Shown here: positions 9,182 through 18,240 of the stretch, piece after piece
Numbering within the stretch: the stretch's first letter is position 1
Layout: every line of letters begins with the position of its first letter
Origin: Acidobacteriota bacterium
GTDB taxonomy: Bacteria > Acidobacteriota > Terriglobia > Bryobacterales > UBA6623
DNA length: 64,000 nt
Reading direction: 5' to 3'
Assembly (NCBI GenBank): GCA_016125275.1
Contig: WGMB01000009.1
Coordinates: 372,001-436,000 of the forward strand
Program-made: the position numbers and the translations under genes
Notes under the pieces: model-generated
What the model saw: only the letters and a program-made list of their open reading frames with translations
Database searches by the model: none
Told to the model about the DNA's origin: nothing

Positions 9182-10066
9182 TTAGACGCTCACGACCGGG
9201 CACGGCGCTTCGCGAATAATGGCGTAAGCGTGCTCTCGGATACCGGCCAGCAGGCCGTGCGTCGGCCCGCGCCCAATCACCAGCAGGTCGGCGTAGGCCC
9301 GGTCGGCCGTCGCGCGGATGTAGCTGACGGGTTCCGCGCTGTCCACGTGCACCTCGGCGGCGATGCCGAGTTTCGAGAGCATCTCCTCCACGCCTTGTCG
9401 GGCGGTCTTCACGATCTGCTCGCGGCTCTCCGGCGGGAACCAGTCCCCGTAGGCGCCGCCGACCTCCACCTGCGGCGCGGCGTGGATGACCACCAAGTCG
9501 TCGGCGCAGGTCTGGGAGAGCGCGTGGGCCCACCGCAGGACATCCTCGCTGTGCTCGAGCAGGTCGATCGCGCAAGCGATCCGCTTGTAGGGCTCCTTGT
9601 CGACGGTCGCAATCTCGGGCACGTGCGCGCCAGTGAAGACCGGGATGCTCACGTCGTGCAGGACTTTGTTGGTCACCGAACCCAGCACGAAGCGCCGGAA
9701 GGGCCCGTAGCCGTGGGTGGGAAGCATCACCATGTCCACGCCCTGCTGCTGGATGATCTCTTCGATTTCGGTAACAGGGTCCCCGCGACGAATGATCTTA
9801 TCGGTAGGCGTCGTCAGGTTGGCTTGCGCGATGAGAGCGTCCAGACGCTCTTCGAGCTTGTCCCGGACGTCGCCGATGTCCGGCCATGCTGCGGCGGCGA
9901 AGAAGCCTTCGTCAAAGGCGGCGTACTCGTACGGAGACGGCGGAAGGAAATGAGCCACGATCACGCGCGAATCGAACAGACGAGCAAATGCTGCGGCGTG
10001 TTCCAATCCGTGGCGGGAGCGGTCGGAAAAGTCAACAGGGGCCAGGATGGTTTTGATCTGGGGCAT
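9182..10066 (-). CDS. Universal stress protein, tandem UspA domains, first gene of operon
   Basis: 294 residues with two UspA domains (ILAPVDFSDRS at the start, THGYG...GSV loop, CPVVSV end). A strong GAGGAGGATCCG ribosome site precedes the ATG at 10066. As first gene of the minus-strand group it should carry the operon promoter in the 194 bp that separate it from the divergent signalling genes. The divergence suggests, without proving, that the kinase/regulator cassette and the stress operon are functionally linked. Confidence 0.9.
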   Translation of the reverse strand: MPQIKTILAPVDFSDRSRHGLEHAAAFARLFDSRVIVAHFLPPSPYEYAAFDEGFFAAAAWPDIGDVRDKLEERLDALIAQANLTTPTDKIIRRGDPVTEIEEIIQQQGVDMVMLPTHGYGPFRRFVLGSVTNKVLHDVSIPVFTGAHVPEIATVDKEPYKRIACAIDLLEHSEDVLRWAHALSQTCADDLVVIHAAPQVEVGGAYGDWFPPESREQIVKTARQGVEEMLSKLGIAAEVHVDSAEPVSYIRATADRAYADLLVIGRGPTHGLLAGIREHAYAIIREAPCPVVSV

Positions 10067-10260
10067 CGGATCCTCCTCGGGCTGCGCCTCACGGGCGCTT
10101 CAGCACGCTGGGCGCCACATAGATTAGCAGCCTGCCCGCAGGCCCTGCGGCGGCGGCCAGCCGCTTTGCAGGGGAGATTCCCCCCGCAGGCTATTGTTTC
10201 CTCCGACATCTGTCGATCAATCCCGGTGCCCGTCCGAATCAGCAGGGGAGCGGCCAGAAG
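10067..10260. promoter_or_regulatory. Divergent intergenic region between stress operon and signalling cassette
   Basis: 194 bp with no gene. It must hold the promoters of both divergent units. No convincing sigma70 pair was found on either strand. On the minus strand a GGGCAC...TTGAT element resembles a sigma54 site but lacks the required GC of the -12 box. Confidence 0.4.
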
Positions 10261-10695
10261 ATGGAAATAGAATTGCAGTTCGTTCAACGCGGCGAGGCGA
10301 CCACGATGTCCGAGTTGCCAAAATCCCGAAAGCGCCGGGCCGTGATTCTAGTCGGCCTCGAGCACAGCGATCTGGCGGACCGGCTCCGCCTCAAAGGACT
10401 GGAGACGATGGAAGCGGCCTCGCCCGAGGCCGTGCCCAGTTTGCTGCGCACCATGCCTCGGTCAGCCATCGTCGTCTATAACCGCGGCGCCGCCAGCCGC
10501 GACGCCCAGCAGGTGCTGGCGGCCGTTGCGGCGCTGCACCGCCGGGCCCCCGTGGTGGTGCTGGTGGATGAGACCGACTTTGGCGAGTACTATTCCCTGA
10601 TGGGGTCGGGCGCACTCGAATACTTCGCCATGAGCGAACGCCCGGAGTTGATCGTGCGCGGCATCGAGTGGGCCACCGAAGACAGGGCTTCTTGA
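10261..10695 (+). CDS. Receiver-like protein lacking phosphoacceptor
   Basis: 144 residues (129 from the alternative ATG at 10306). The alternating hydrophobic strands and helices (RAVILVGLEHSD, SAIVVYNRG, APVVVLVDETD, GALEYFA) match a CheY-like receiver, but the position of the phosphorylated Asp after strand 3 reads VVYNRG, with no Asp. No output domain. It stands 74 bp before a histidine kinase gene in the same direction. It may be a pseudo-receiver acting as a partner or decoy for the downstream system. The fold call is from pattern only and could be wrong. Confidence 0.55.
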   Translation: MEIELQFVQRGEATTMSELPKSRKRRAVILVGLEHSDLADRLRLKGLETMEAASPEAVPSLLRTMPRSAIVVYNRGAASRDAQQVLAAVAALHRRAPVVVLVDETDFGEYYSLMGSGALEYFAMSERPELIVRGIEWATEDRAS

Positions 10696-10769
10696 ACGAC
10701 CCCAGTAGCGTGGGGCTCCCAGCTTTGGCATCGTGATTGTAACGCCTTGACCCAGAGGCGCGGCGACAG

Positions 10770-11843
10770 GTGCGGCGAGACCACAACAGTAAGAACTTGG
10801 CGGCCCCCCCCGACCTTTCGATCCTACAGTCTCCGGACCTGCTGGCCCGCATCCTCGAGATCGCCGACGACGCCATCATCTCCGTCGATACAGGCTTTAG
10901 AATCTGCGTCTTCAATCAAGGCGCCGCCAAAATCTTCGGCTACGCTCCGGCCGAAGTTTTGGGGCAGCCATTGACAATTCTGTTGCCCGCTCGCTTCCGC
11001 AACGGGCATGACGGCCAGATGGCCGCATTCGCCAGATCCCCCACCCCATCGCGCGTAATGGCCCAAAGGTCCGAGATTTTCGGCCTCCGCAAAGACGGCC
11101 GTGAGTTCCCGGCCGAGGCCTCGATTTCCAAGGTCGATCTGGGCGGCGTGCAACTGTTCACGGTCATCCTGCGCGACGTCAGCGAGAGCCGCCACGTCGA
11201 GCGCACGCTGCGGGCGGCGCTCCAGGACAAGGAGATCTTGCTGAGGGAGGTGCACCATCGGGTCAAGAACAACCTCCAGGTCATCTCCAGCCTGCTGAGC
11301 CTGCAGGCCCGCGCCACGCAGGACGAGGAAGTCCGCCGGGCCTTTGACGAGAGCCAGCACCGCATCCAGTCGATGGCGCTCATCCACGAGCAGCTCTACG
11401 AATCGACGGACTTCTCCGACGTCGACTTTCCGGAATACATCCGCCAGCTCGCTCAGCGACTGTTCCGTTCCTACCAAGTCCGGCCCGGCCGGGTCGAGCT
11501 CGAGACATCGATCGGCGATGTCCGCCTGGGCGTGGATGTGGCGGTGCCTTGCGGGCTCATCGTCAACGAGCTGCTGTCGAACTCGCTCAAGCACGGCTTT
11601 CCCAACGACGAACAGGGCCTCATCCGGATCAACGTCGAATCGATGCCGGACAAGAGCGTCCTGCTCACGGTCTCTGACAACGGCGTCGGATTGCCGCCCG
11701 AGATCGGCTTCTGGAGCACCAAAACATTGGGGCTTCGGCTAGTCCGATCGCTGGTCCGGCAGCTCGACGGCGAGATCGAGCTGGAGGGTCCGCCGGGCGC
11801 CGAGTTTCGTATTCGCTTTTCGGTGGACGGGACGCGAGAATAG
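10770..11843 (+). CDS. PAS-domain histidine kinase, HisKA_2 type
   Basis: 357 residues from a GTG; the exact start is uncertain because no clear ribosome site precedes it. A PAS domain spans ~20-145. The dimerisation/phosphorylation helix contains VHHRVKNNLQ (His162/His163), the signature of HisKA_2 rather than classical HisKA. A HATPase_c domain follows (NELLSNSLKHG N-box, DNGVGLP, GLRLVRSL). There is no transmembrane segment, so it should sense a cytoplasmic signal through PAS. The regulator gene starts 6 bp after its stop codon, so the two form a two-component pair. Confidence 0.9.
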   Translation: MRRDHNSKNLAAPPDLSILQSPDLLARILEIADDAIISVDTGFRICVFNQGAAKIFGYAPAEVLGQPLTILLPARFRNGHDGQMAAFARSPTPSRVMAQRSEIFGLRKDGREFPAEASISKVDLGGVQLFTVILRDVSESRHVERTLRAALQDKEILLREVHHRVKNNLQVISSLLSLQARATQDEEVRRAFDESQHRIQSMALIHEQLYESTDFSDVDFPEYIRQLAQRLFRSYQVRPGRVELETSIGDVRLGVDVAVPCGLIVNELLSNSLKHGFPNDEQGLIRINVESMPDKSVLLTVSDNGVGLPPEIGFWSTKTLGLRLVRSLVRQLDGEIELEGPPGAEFRIRFSVDGTRE

Positions 11844-11849
11844 GGGTCG

Positions 11850-13607
11850 ATGGCGCCAGCGAAGATTCTCATCGTCGAGGACGAACAGATCACCGCCACC
11901 GATATCGAAGACATCGTAGGCCGGCTCGGCTACGACGTCGTGGGCGTCGCGCCGAACGGCCCCCTGGCTCTGGATATCGCCCGCCGGCGCCGGCCGGAGC
12001 TCGCCCTGATGGACATTCGCCTCAAGGGCGAGATGGACGGCGTGCAGACGGCTCGAAGGCTCCGCGAACAGTACGACACCCCGTCGATCTTTCTCACGGC
12101 CCACGCCGACGACTCGACGCTGGACCGAGCCAAGGACGCCGAGCCGCTCGGCTACATCGTCAAGCCCTTCCACGAAGCCGAGCTGCAAGCCGCTTTGCAG
12201 ATGGCCCTCCACAAGTGCAGCGTGGACCGTTTGCGCTCCACGCGGGCGCGCGAGATGGAAGACACGCTCGAGGCGCTGGCCGAAGGCGTGGTGCGGACCG
12301 ACGAGCTCGGCGCGGTGCTCTACCTCAACCACGCCGCCGAGCGCTGGACGGGTTGGAAGCTCTCCGAAGCGCGCGGAAAACGGCTGACGGAGGTCCTGCA
12401 CCTGCTGGACCCCGCAAACGCCAAGCCGCTGGATCGCTTCATCGAGGCGGCCTTGCGCGAACGGCGCATGGTGGAGATCCCCATCGCGACCAAGGTGCGG
12501 GCGCGCGACGGCATCGAACGCGAGGTCGCCGGCACCTTTGCTCCCGTCACCGACGGCCTGGGGCACACCCTGGGCACGGCGGTGGCCATGTGCAAGGTCC
12601 CCGAGCAGCTCGCGATCGAGATCACCAACGGCTCGCGCCGGTCCGGCTCGCGCGCCGCCTCGGACTCGGAAGTCGTGGTGCACGCCCCGGCCATGCTGGA
12701 GGTGATGCGGCTGGCCGAACGGGTGGCGACCAGCCAAGTGACCACAGTGCTTCTCCAAGGCGAAAGCGGCGTCGGTAAGGACGTGCTCGCCCGGCGACTG
12801 CACGAGCTGAGCTCGCGCGCCGGCGAACCCTTCATCGCCGTCAACTGCGCCGCCATCCCTGACACTCTGCTAGAAAGCGAGGTCTTCGGGTACGAGAAGG
12901 GCGCGTTCACTGACGCGCGCTCGCAGAAGAAAGGCGTGCTGGATCTGGCAGACGGCGGCACGGTCTTTCTCGACGAGATCGGAGAGCTCCAGCCGCACCT
13001 GCAAGCCAAGCTCCTGCGGGTGCTCGAAGAGCAGACGTTCCGGCGGCTGGGCGGCGTGCGCGACGTGGCCGTCGACCTACGCATCATCACCGCCACCAAC
13101 CGCGATCTGGCCGAGGCGGTGCGGCTCAAGGAGTTCCGCGAGGACCTTTACTACCGCCTCAACGTCATTACCATCGCGATTCCGCCACTGCGCAAGCGCA
13201 GCGAGGACATCGTGCCGCTGGCTCTCATGTTCATCGAGCGCTACAACCAGAAGTTCGCGCGGCAGATCCAGGGTCTGACGGCGGCGGCCGAGGCCAAGTT
13301 GCTCGACTACTCCTGGCCCGGCAACGTGCGCGAGGTGCGCAACGCCATCGAACGCGCCATGGTGCTGGCCGACGGAGAGTGGCTCGACGCCGAGGATCTG
13401 CACCTGGTCGGCGACGAGCTCGGCGAACGCGTCCCGATCGCCGCGGCCGCCGCGGCCGTGGGCGAGAGCTCGCTCGAGGACGTGGAGCGCGCCATGCTCG
13501 TGGAAGCTCTCGAGCGCTTCCACGGAAACCAGACGCAGGCGGCCAAGGCGCTGGGCATCACCCGCGACACGCTGCGTTACCGCATCAAGAAGTACGACCT
13601 CAAGTAG
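11850..13607 (+). CDS. Sigma54-type response regulator (REC-PAS-AAA-Fis) with GAFTDA loop
   Basis: 585 residues. REC domain 1-125 with phosphoacceptor Asp55 (LMDIRLKG), the conserved Thr in FLTAHAD and Lys in IVKPF. A PAS domain follows (~130-245). The AAA+ domain (~270-510) has Walker A GESGVGKD and Walker B-like VFLDEIGE. A Fis-type helix-turn-helix closes the protein (NQTQAAKALGITRDTLRYRIKK). The loop that contacts sigma54, normally GAFTGA, reads GAFTDA at 351-356, a variant that may alter coupling to sigma54. It is coupled to the upstream kinase gene. Targets are unknown; a sigma54-like promoter lies in the exopolysaccharide locus at 26105-26120. Confidence 0.92.
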   Translation: MAPAKILIVEDEQITATDIEDIVGRLGYDVVGVAPNGPLALDIARRRRPELALMDIRLKGEMDGVQTARRLREQYDTPSIFLTAHADDSTLDRAKDAEPLGYIVKPFHEAELQAALQMALHKCSVDRLRSTRAREMEDTLEALAEGVVRTDELGAVLYLNHAAERWTGWKLSEARGKRLTEVLHLLDPANAKPLDRFIEAALRERRMVEIPIATKVRARDGIEREVAGTFAPVTDGLGHTLGTAVAMCKVPEQLAIEITNGSRRSGSRAASDSEVVVHAPAMLEVMRLAERVATSQVTTVLLQGESGVGKDVLARRLHELSSRAGEPFIAVNCAAIPDTLLESEVFGYEKGAFTDARSQKKGVLDLADGGTVFLDEIGELQPHLQAKLLRVLEEQTFRRLGGVRDVAVDLRIITATNRDLAEAVRLKEFREDLYYRLNVITIAIPPLRKRSEDIVPLALMFIERYNQKFARQIQGLTAAAEAKLLDYSWPGNVREVRNAIERAMVLADGEWLDAEDLHLVGDELGERVPIAAAAAAVGESSLEDVERAMLVEALERFHGNQTQAAKALGITRDTLRYRIKKYDLK

Positions 13608-13626
13608 ACGCGCGCGGCCGTTCGCC

Positions 13627-14514
13627 TCAGGCCTTGGTCTCGATCGCCGACCGGACCGTGTCGCGGCGGTGCAGGTAGTCGGCCAGGGCCTCATCGAGCG
13701 TGGGCATCGGGGGCAGGCCCAGCTCCTCGATCTTCTTGTTTGACAGGCTGGAGTGGCGGGGACGGCGGGCCGGCGTCACGTACTCGCGGTGGTTCGTCGG
13801 CTGAATGTCGGCTTCGAGCTGCGCCGCCTCCAGGATCTTCAGAGCGTACTGGTACCAGGAGACGGTTTCGCCGCCGCCGAGGTGATAGAGCCCAAAGGGC
13901 GCCTTCTCCAGCAGGTCCACCGACCGAGCCGCCAACGGCACGGCGTAGGTGGGCGTCGCGAAGAAGTCCTCCACCACCCGCAGCGGCTCTTTGGCGCGCG
14001 CCTTGCGCAGCACCAGCTCGGGAAAGTTGCTGCGATTGGTGAACTGCCCGGCCGGCCCGAACACGCCCGCCACGCGAATCACGAAGCGCTTGTCGCAATA
14101 AGCGTGCGCGTAGTATTCCCCGGCCAGCTTGGAGATGCCGTAGGCCGAGGGCGGCGACGGCAGGTCCTCTTCCTCATAAGGCGTCTGCTTCTCGCCGTCG
14201 AAAACGTGATCGGTAGAGTAATGGACCAGCGTTGCGCCCACTCCCGAGGCCGCGACGGCGATGTTGCGCACGCCCAGGGCGTTCACGCGATAAGCCAGCT
14301 CCGGCTCGCGCTCGGCCTTGTCCACCAGGTTGTAGGCCGCCGCGTTGAGCACCCAGTCCGGCTGGTGCCGATGAAACAGGGCCTCCACGGCCGACGGTTC
14401 AGTAATATCGAGTTGCCGACGGGTGACCGCCAGCACATGGACGCCCCGCTTGCGCAACTCTGCGGTGAGCTCAAACCCTAGCTGACCGCCTGCTCCTAGA
14501 ACGACTGCTCGCAT
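13627..14514 (-). CDS. rfbD: dTDP-4-dehydrorhamnose reductase-like protein (RmlD/RfbD family)
   Basis: 295 residues. The N-terminal Rossmann motif is GAGGQLG and the catalytic YxxxK appears as YGISK near residue 126, with STDHVFDG before it, all typical of RmlD. The family reduces dTDP-4-keto-L-rhamnose to dTDP-L-rhamnose with NAD(P)H in the cytoplasm. A GGAG site lies just before the ATG. No rfbA, rfbB or rfbC is nearby, so the sugar could differ; other extended short-chain reductases share these motifs. It is the last gene of a minus-strand group with a small protein and an oxidoreductase. Confidence 0.75.
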   Translation of the reverse strand: MRAVVLGAGGQLGFELTAELRKRGVHVLAVTRRQLDITEPSAVEALFHRHQPDWVLNAAAYNLVDKAEREPELAYRVNALGVRNIAVAASGVGATLVHYSTDHVFDGEKQTPYEEEDLPSPPSAYGISKLAGEYYAHAYCDKRFVIRVAGVFGPAGQFTNRSNFPELVLRKARAKEPLRVVEDFFATPTYAVPLAARSVDLLEKAPFGLYHLGGGETVSWYQYALKILEAAQLEADIQPTNHREYVTPARRPRHSSLSNKKIEELGLPPMPTLDEALADYLHRRDTVRSAIETKA

Positions 14515-14584
14515 CTACGCTCCAAACGCTCCACTCTAGCGCAGACGGGCGTAGCCATGAACCCGGCGTGGGCTTCGCGAAGAT

Positions 14585-14818
14585 CTACTCGTCCAGGCCG
14601 AGTGCGCGGCGATACAACGAATCCCTCAGCTTGCGAGCCGGCGAGGGGCTGCGTTGGAGCTGCTCCCGGCGCTCCTCGGGGTCCGCGGCGCTCAGGCGGG
14701 TTCGCCGCCCGGTCTGGCCGCTCTGCAAGTCTTCGAGGAACAGTCGCACCGTCAGCAACTGGTCCGGCGTGAGCCGATCGATGATCTCGTGAATCTGGTC
14801 CTGAATCAGGCGGGACAT
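14585..14818 (-). CDS. Small helical protein of unknown function
   Basis: 77 residues. The first half is predicted helical (IHEIIDRLTPDQLLTVRLFLEDL), a pattern also seen in small antitoxin-like proteins. The second half is basic and polar. It fits neatly between two same-strand genes (11 bp after the oxidoreductase stop), which supports it being real. No toxin partner is adjacent. I do not recognise the family. Confidence 0.5.
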   Translation of the reverse strand: MSRLIQDQIHEIIDRLTPDQLLTVRLFLEDLQSGQTGRRTRLSAADPEERREQLQRSPSPARKLRDSLYRRALGLDE

Positions 14819-14829
14819 GGCGCGGCGCT

Positions 14830-15843
14830 CTAGTCGCTCGCCAGGATCTCAGCCACCCGCACGGGCCGGTTTTCGGCCGCCGACCGGTAGCAGGCCTCCA
14901 TGGCGGCAAACGTCTTCTTCCAGTAATCGGCGCCTTCGGTCTCGAACTGATCCCCCGTCGCTAGACATTCGACGAAATGCTGCTGGGCGGCGCGGCAGGA
15001 GTCGCCGCGATAGCCCGGCTGGCCGTGGCCTTCGAACACCGTCTCGCCATTGAGCAGCACATTGCCCGGATGAGTCAGCCGGATCACCCCGTTGTAGCCC
15101 TCGAAGCGAGCGGTTTCGAGCGCCGGACCGGGCTCGTCGGGTTCGGTGGCGCGGTTGCCGTCGATCACTCCCCGCGCGCCGCCGGCGTGCTCGGTGAGGA
15201 TGAGCGCCAAGTCCTCGCCCGCGATGGCCGAATTGACGCGGCCGGTTCGGCAATAGACCTCGGCGATGTCCCCCAGCAGCCAGCGGGCCGTATCGAGGTG
15301 ATGGACCAATGTCTCGAACAGCAGCAGCCGCGGCATCTGCTTGAAGTAGGGCTGGTTAGCAAAAGGATGCGGCCCCAGCCCGTCGCGGGCGCGGGCGTGG
15401 ACGCCGTAGTAGAACACCTGGCCGATCTTGCCGGCCCCGATCAGCGCGCCGATCTCCCGGTACCAGCGCTGCCAGCGCCAGTTCTCGTTGATCATCAGCC
15501 GCACGCCCGAGCCGGCGGCGAAGTCCACGATGCGGCGGGCCTCTTTCCAACTCTCCGCCAGGGGCTTTTGCAGCAGGATGGGGAGCCCTCGCAGAGCTGC
15601 CTCCCGCACCAGCTCGACATGCGTCGACGGCCGGGTTGCGATGTCGACGAAATCCGGCTTGATCTCGTCGAGCATCTTGCGGGGGTTGTGATAGGGCTGC
15701 ACCTTGAAGGACAAGGCCATGTCGTGGGCCTTATTGGGGTCCAAGTCGCAGACGGCGGCGATGTGAGCCTGTGGAATCCGCTGCCAGGCTTCGAGCTGGA
15801 TTCGCCCGAAGAAGCCGCAACCGATCAGAACGCCTTTCAGCAC
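14830..15843 (-). CDS. Gfo/Idh/MocA-family oxidoreductase
   Basis: 337 residues from a GTG at 15843, where the Rossmann fold begins (VLIGCGFFGR, motif GxGxxG). Upstream in-frame sequence mirrors the neighbouring beta-helix gene and is not included. The second strand ends AAVCDLD and the family Lys-Pro pair appears as LLQKPLAESW. Members oxidise or reduce sugars, inositols and nucleotide sugars with NAD(P). There is no signal peptide. It starts 26 bp downstream of the secreted protein gene at 15870-18059 and may be co-transcribed with it and with the rfbD-like gene. Substrate unknown. Confidence 0.85.
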   Translation of the reverse strand: MLKGVLIGCGFFGRIQLEAWQRIPQAHIAAVCDLDPNKAHDMALSFKVQPYHNPRKMLDEIKPDFVDIATRPSTHVELVREAALRGLPILLQKPLAESWKEARRIVDFAAGSGVRLMINENWRWQRWYREIGALIGAGKIGQVFYYGVHARARDGLGPHPFANQPYFKQMPRLLLFETLVHHLDTARWLLGDIAEVYCRTGRVNSAIAGEDLALILTEHAGGARGVIDGNRATEPDEPGPALETARFEGYNGVIRLTHPGNVLLNGETVFEGHGQPGYRGDSCRAAQQHFVECLATGDQFETEGADYWKKTFAAMEACYRSAAENRPVRVAEILASD

Positions 15844-15869
15844 TCTCGGTAGGTTAACGCAACCCCTGC

Positions 15870-18059
15870 TCAGGGCCCCTGCACCGAGCCGAGCGCGCCG
15901 TTCTGCTCCTGGCCGGCGGCGCGGAACCCGGTCCAGTTGACCGACGGCCCCCAGGCCCAGTGCTGCCTCTGTGCGTTGACGACGCGGTGGACGTTGGAGT
16001 CGAAGCTGTTGCCGCCGAACAGCATCGACGATTCGCGGTAGTCGGCAACAGCCCCGCTCTGGCCGCGCCCGCCGAGGTAGGTGATGTCGTTGTCGTGGAC
16101 GGAGTTGTTGCGGGTCACGTAGGAGCCGAGTTGGCTGCCGCCACGGTCCTGCTGAATCAGCGCAATGCCGTCGCCGCCCTCGGCCGCCACCACCACGCGA
16201 TTGCCGTACACCTCCACGCCGCTGGAGTTCTGGACCAGGATCTGGGCCCCCCACAGCCAGTCGTCGAAGTCGAGCCCGTTGCGCTCCACCACGTTGTTGC
16301 GGATGATCGCGCTGAAGCTGATCTCGTGCTGGATGCCGCGGAGGCCGTTGTCGGTCACCACGTTGTCCTCATACAAAGCCCCGACGTTGTCGATGTCGGT
16401 CCACAAGCCCGTTCCGCTGTTGCGGTGCACGAAGTTGCCGCGGACGACGATGTCGCGCGAGTGGAAGAACTTCGTCCCGCCGGCCTCCCAGAAGGGGTCG
16501 AAGTCGGCGTAGTTGTTGTGGGCGATCTCGTTGTCTTCCACCAGCGAACCCACGCCGCCGCCGCCCACGCCGAGCTGCCCGTTGCGCAGGATGCGGTTGT
16601 GGCGCAGCGTCATCGTATTGCCCATCAGCACGCCGGTGCCGTGATTGAGGCGCACCTCGCAGTCCTCCACCACCCAGTCCGACGCCAGCCGATCCTGCGC
16701 GTCCGCGGCGTGAATGGCGCCTTCCTGAGAAGGATTGGCGTACTTCTCGATGATCAAGCCGCGAATCTGGACGCCGGTTCCGCCGCTGCGGAAGGCGAAC
16801 GGCGAGACGCCGATCTCCACCTTGCGGCCGGTCGGATCGTCGGCCAGATACACACGGTTGGCGGAGTAATCGAAGTACCAGCTCCCCGCCGCGACATCGG
16901 CGAGAGCCTCCACCTGCCGCAGCGGCTCGTCGTCCAGGTAGAGGTCCTCAGGGTAGCGGCAGCCCTGGTAGCTACCACCGCCGGGCAAGTCGCGGCAGAA
17001 GCCGTCGGGCGAGCCTTGCTGAGTCTGGCCGTCGGCGATCCACACCGAGCCCTGGCGGCGGAACGTCGTCAGCAGCCGCGAACCGTTGAGGATCGCGCCG
17101 GGCTCGCCCACGAAGCGGTCGTAGCTGCGCGGCGCGATCTGTTGCATCCGGTGGACCCCGGCGCCCAGCCGAAACAGGGTTCCGCCGGGAGCGGCGTTGA
17201 TCACGGCCTGAATGTTCTCGCCCGGCCGGATCAGGACGCCTTCAGTCTGATACGGCTCGTCGCCGTCCACAGGCAAACGTGCGTCGGTGGGGCCGGCCTG
17301 CGCCCCGGCGAATAGCCGCACCGGCAGGTCGCCGGCCGGCAGATCTGCGGGCAGCCGGGCGTTGATCTGCAGCAGCCCGGAAAAGCCCGGCGCGGCCCCC
17401 ACGTAGAGCAGCTCCGCGGGCCGACCCGCCACCAGCAGCTCCACCGGAGCCAGCGGCGCCGGAAACGGAGCCGTGGCCGGAGCGCCGTCCGGCAAGGCCG
17501 GCGTGCGCTCGCCATCGCCGGCCCCATAAAAGACCACCACGCCGCCCGGCCGCGCCGGCCGCTGCCGCGTGACGACCACGCCGGCCGCGTCGGTGGCGAC
17601 CGCCAAGCTGGGGTCGGAGCCCAGCCGGAACAGGCCCGGCGCGCTGTCGCGCACGGGCAAGGTCACCGCAAAGATCCGACGTTGGTAGTCGACGATCTGG
17701 AAGCGCGTCGCCAGCGAGCCCGCCAGTGACGCCGGCGCCAGCAAGGTCATCTGATCGGGACCTACGTAGAACAGCGGAGCGGGCTGACCGTCGAAGTAGG
17801 CCCGCACGCCCGCCACCACGTCCGGCAGCGCGCCGTCCTCGGTGAGCCCCGGCGAGACGGCCGTTCCCGGACCGACTCCCGCCAGAAATACGGTAATGAT
17901 CTGGCCGGGCGCCAGCGAATTCGGACGAAACGTCGCCGCGTGAACGACGGCGGCGGGCAAGAGCGTCGGCGCGCTTTGAGCACTACAAGGTTCGGACCCG
18001 ACGACCAGAGTCCCTGCCCACACGGCCAGCACTAGCCAGCAGCGCTTCCGGCGGCTCAT
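15870..18059 (-). CDS. Secreted Solibacter-type (TIGR03437-like) protein fused to right-handed beta-helix
   Basis: 729 residues. The ATG at 18059 opens a signal peptide (MSRRKRCWLVLAVWAGTLVV, cleavage near CSAQSA). Residues ~35-250 match the Solibacter-specific module (HAATF...LAPGQIITVFLAGVGP, VFYGAGDGE, GLLQINARLP). From ~275 the sequence is a right-handed beta-helix of the NosD/pectate-lyase type: GENIQAVINAAPGGTLF at the start, then rungs such as LRHNRILRN, EDNEIAHNN, EDNVVTDNG, IRNNVVERN. The protein should be exported. A polysaccharide lyase or epimerase role would fit its position beside the exopolysaccharide locus, but no catalytic residues can be named. Confidence 0.82.
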   Translation of the reverse strand: MSRRKRCWLVLAVWAGTLVVGSEPCSAQSAPTLLPAAVVHAATFRPNSLAPGQIITVFLAGVGPGTAVSPGLTEDGALPDVVAGVRAYFDGQPAPLFYVGPDQMTLLAPASLAGSLATRFQIVDYQRRIFAVTLPVRDSAPGLFRLGSDPSLAVATDAAGVVVTRQRPARPGGVVVFYGAGDGERTPALPDGAPATAPFPAPLAPVELLVAGRPAELLYVGAAPGFSGLLQINARLPADLPAGDLPVRLFAGAQAGPTDARLPVDGDEPYQTEGVLIRPGENIQAVINAAPGGTLFRLGAGVHRMQQIAPRSYDRFVGEPGAILNGSRLLTTFRRQGSVWIADGQTQQGSPDGFCRDLPGGGSYQGCRYPEDLYLDDEPLRQVEALADVAAGSWYFDYSANRVYLADDPTGRKVEIGVSPFAFRSGGTGVQIRGLIIEKYANPSQEGAIHAADAQDRLASDWVVEDCEVRLNHGTGVLMGNTMTLRHNRILRNGQLGVGGGGVGSLVEDNEIAHNNYADFDPFWEAGGTKFFHSRDIVVRGNFVHRNSGTGLWTDIDNVGALYEDNVVTDNGLRGIQHEISFSAIIRNNVVERNGLDFDDWLWGAQILVQNSSGVEVYGNRVVVAAEGGDGIALIQQDRGGSQLGSYVTRNNSVHDNDITYLGGRGQSGAVADYRESSMLFGGNSFDSNVHRVVNAQRQHWAWGPSVNWTGFRAAGQEQNGALGSVQGP

Positions 18060-18240
18060 CGCTCGGAGTATAGCAACAGGGTTCGGAGGCGATTTCGATG
18101 CCGCGACTATTTTGAGAAAGCGCGGACTATAATTTACGGATTCTTTGCCTAAGCGCGCCCGCCCGGGCCGAAGCCGCGATTCCGCCACGGATCGGCGAAA
18201 ACGTTCGCTGACTAGGAAGTCGCCCTGCGTTGGAGTTTGA

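Noticed and set aside
10200-10230. Sigma54-like GGGCAC...TTGAT on the minus strand before the stress operon
   Set aside because: The invariant GC of the -12 element is GA, so it does not meet the minimum requirement.
10700-10715. Hairpin CCCCA...TGGGG after the receiver-like gene as terminator
   Set aside because: Five-base stem with no T-run; the following kinase gene is in the same direction and probably co-transcribed.
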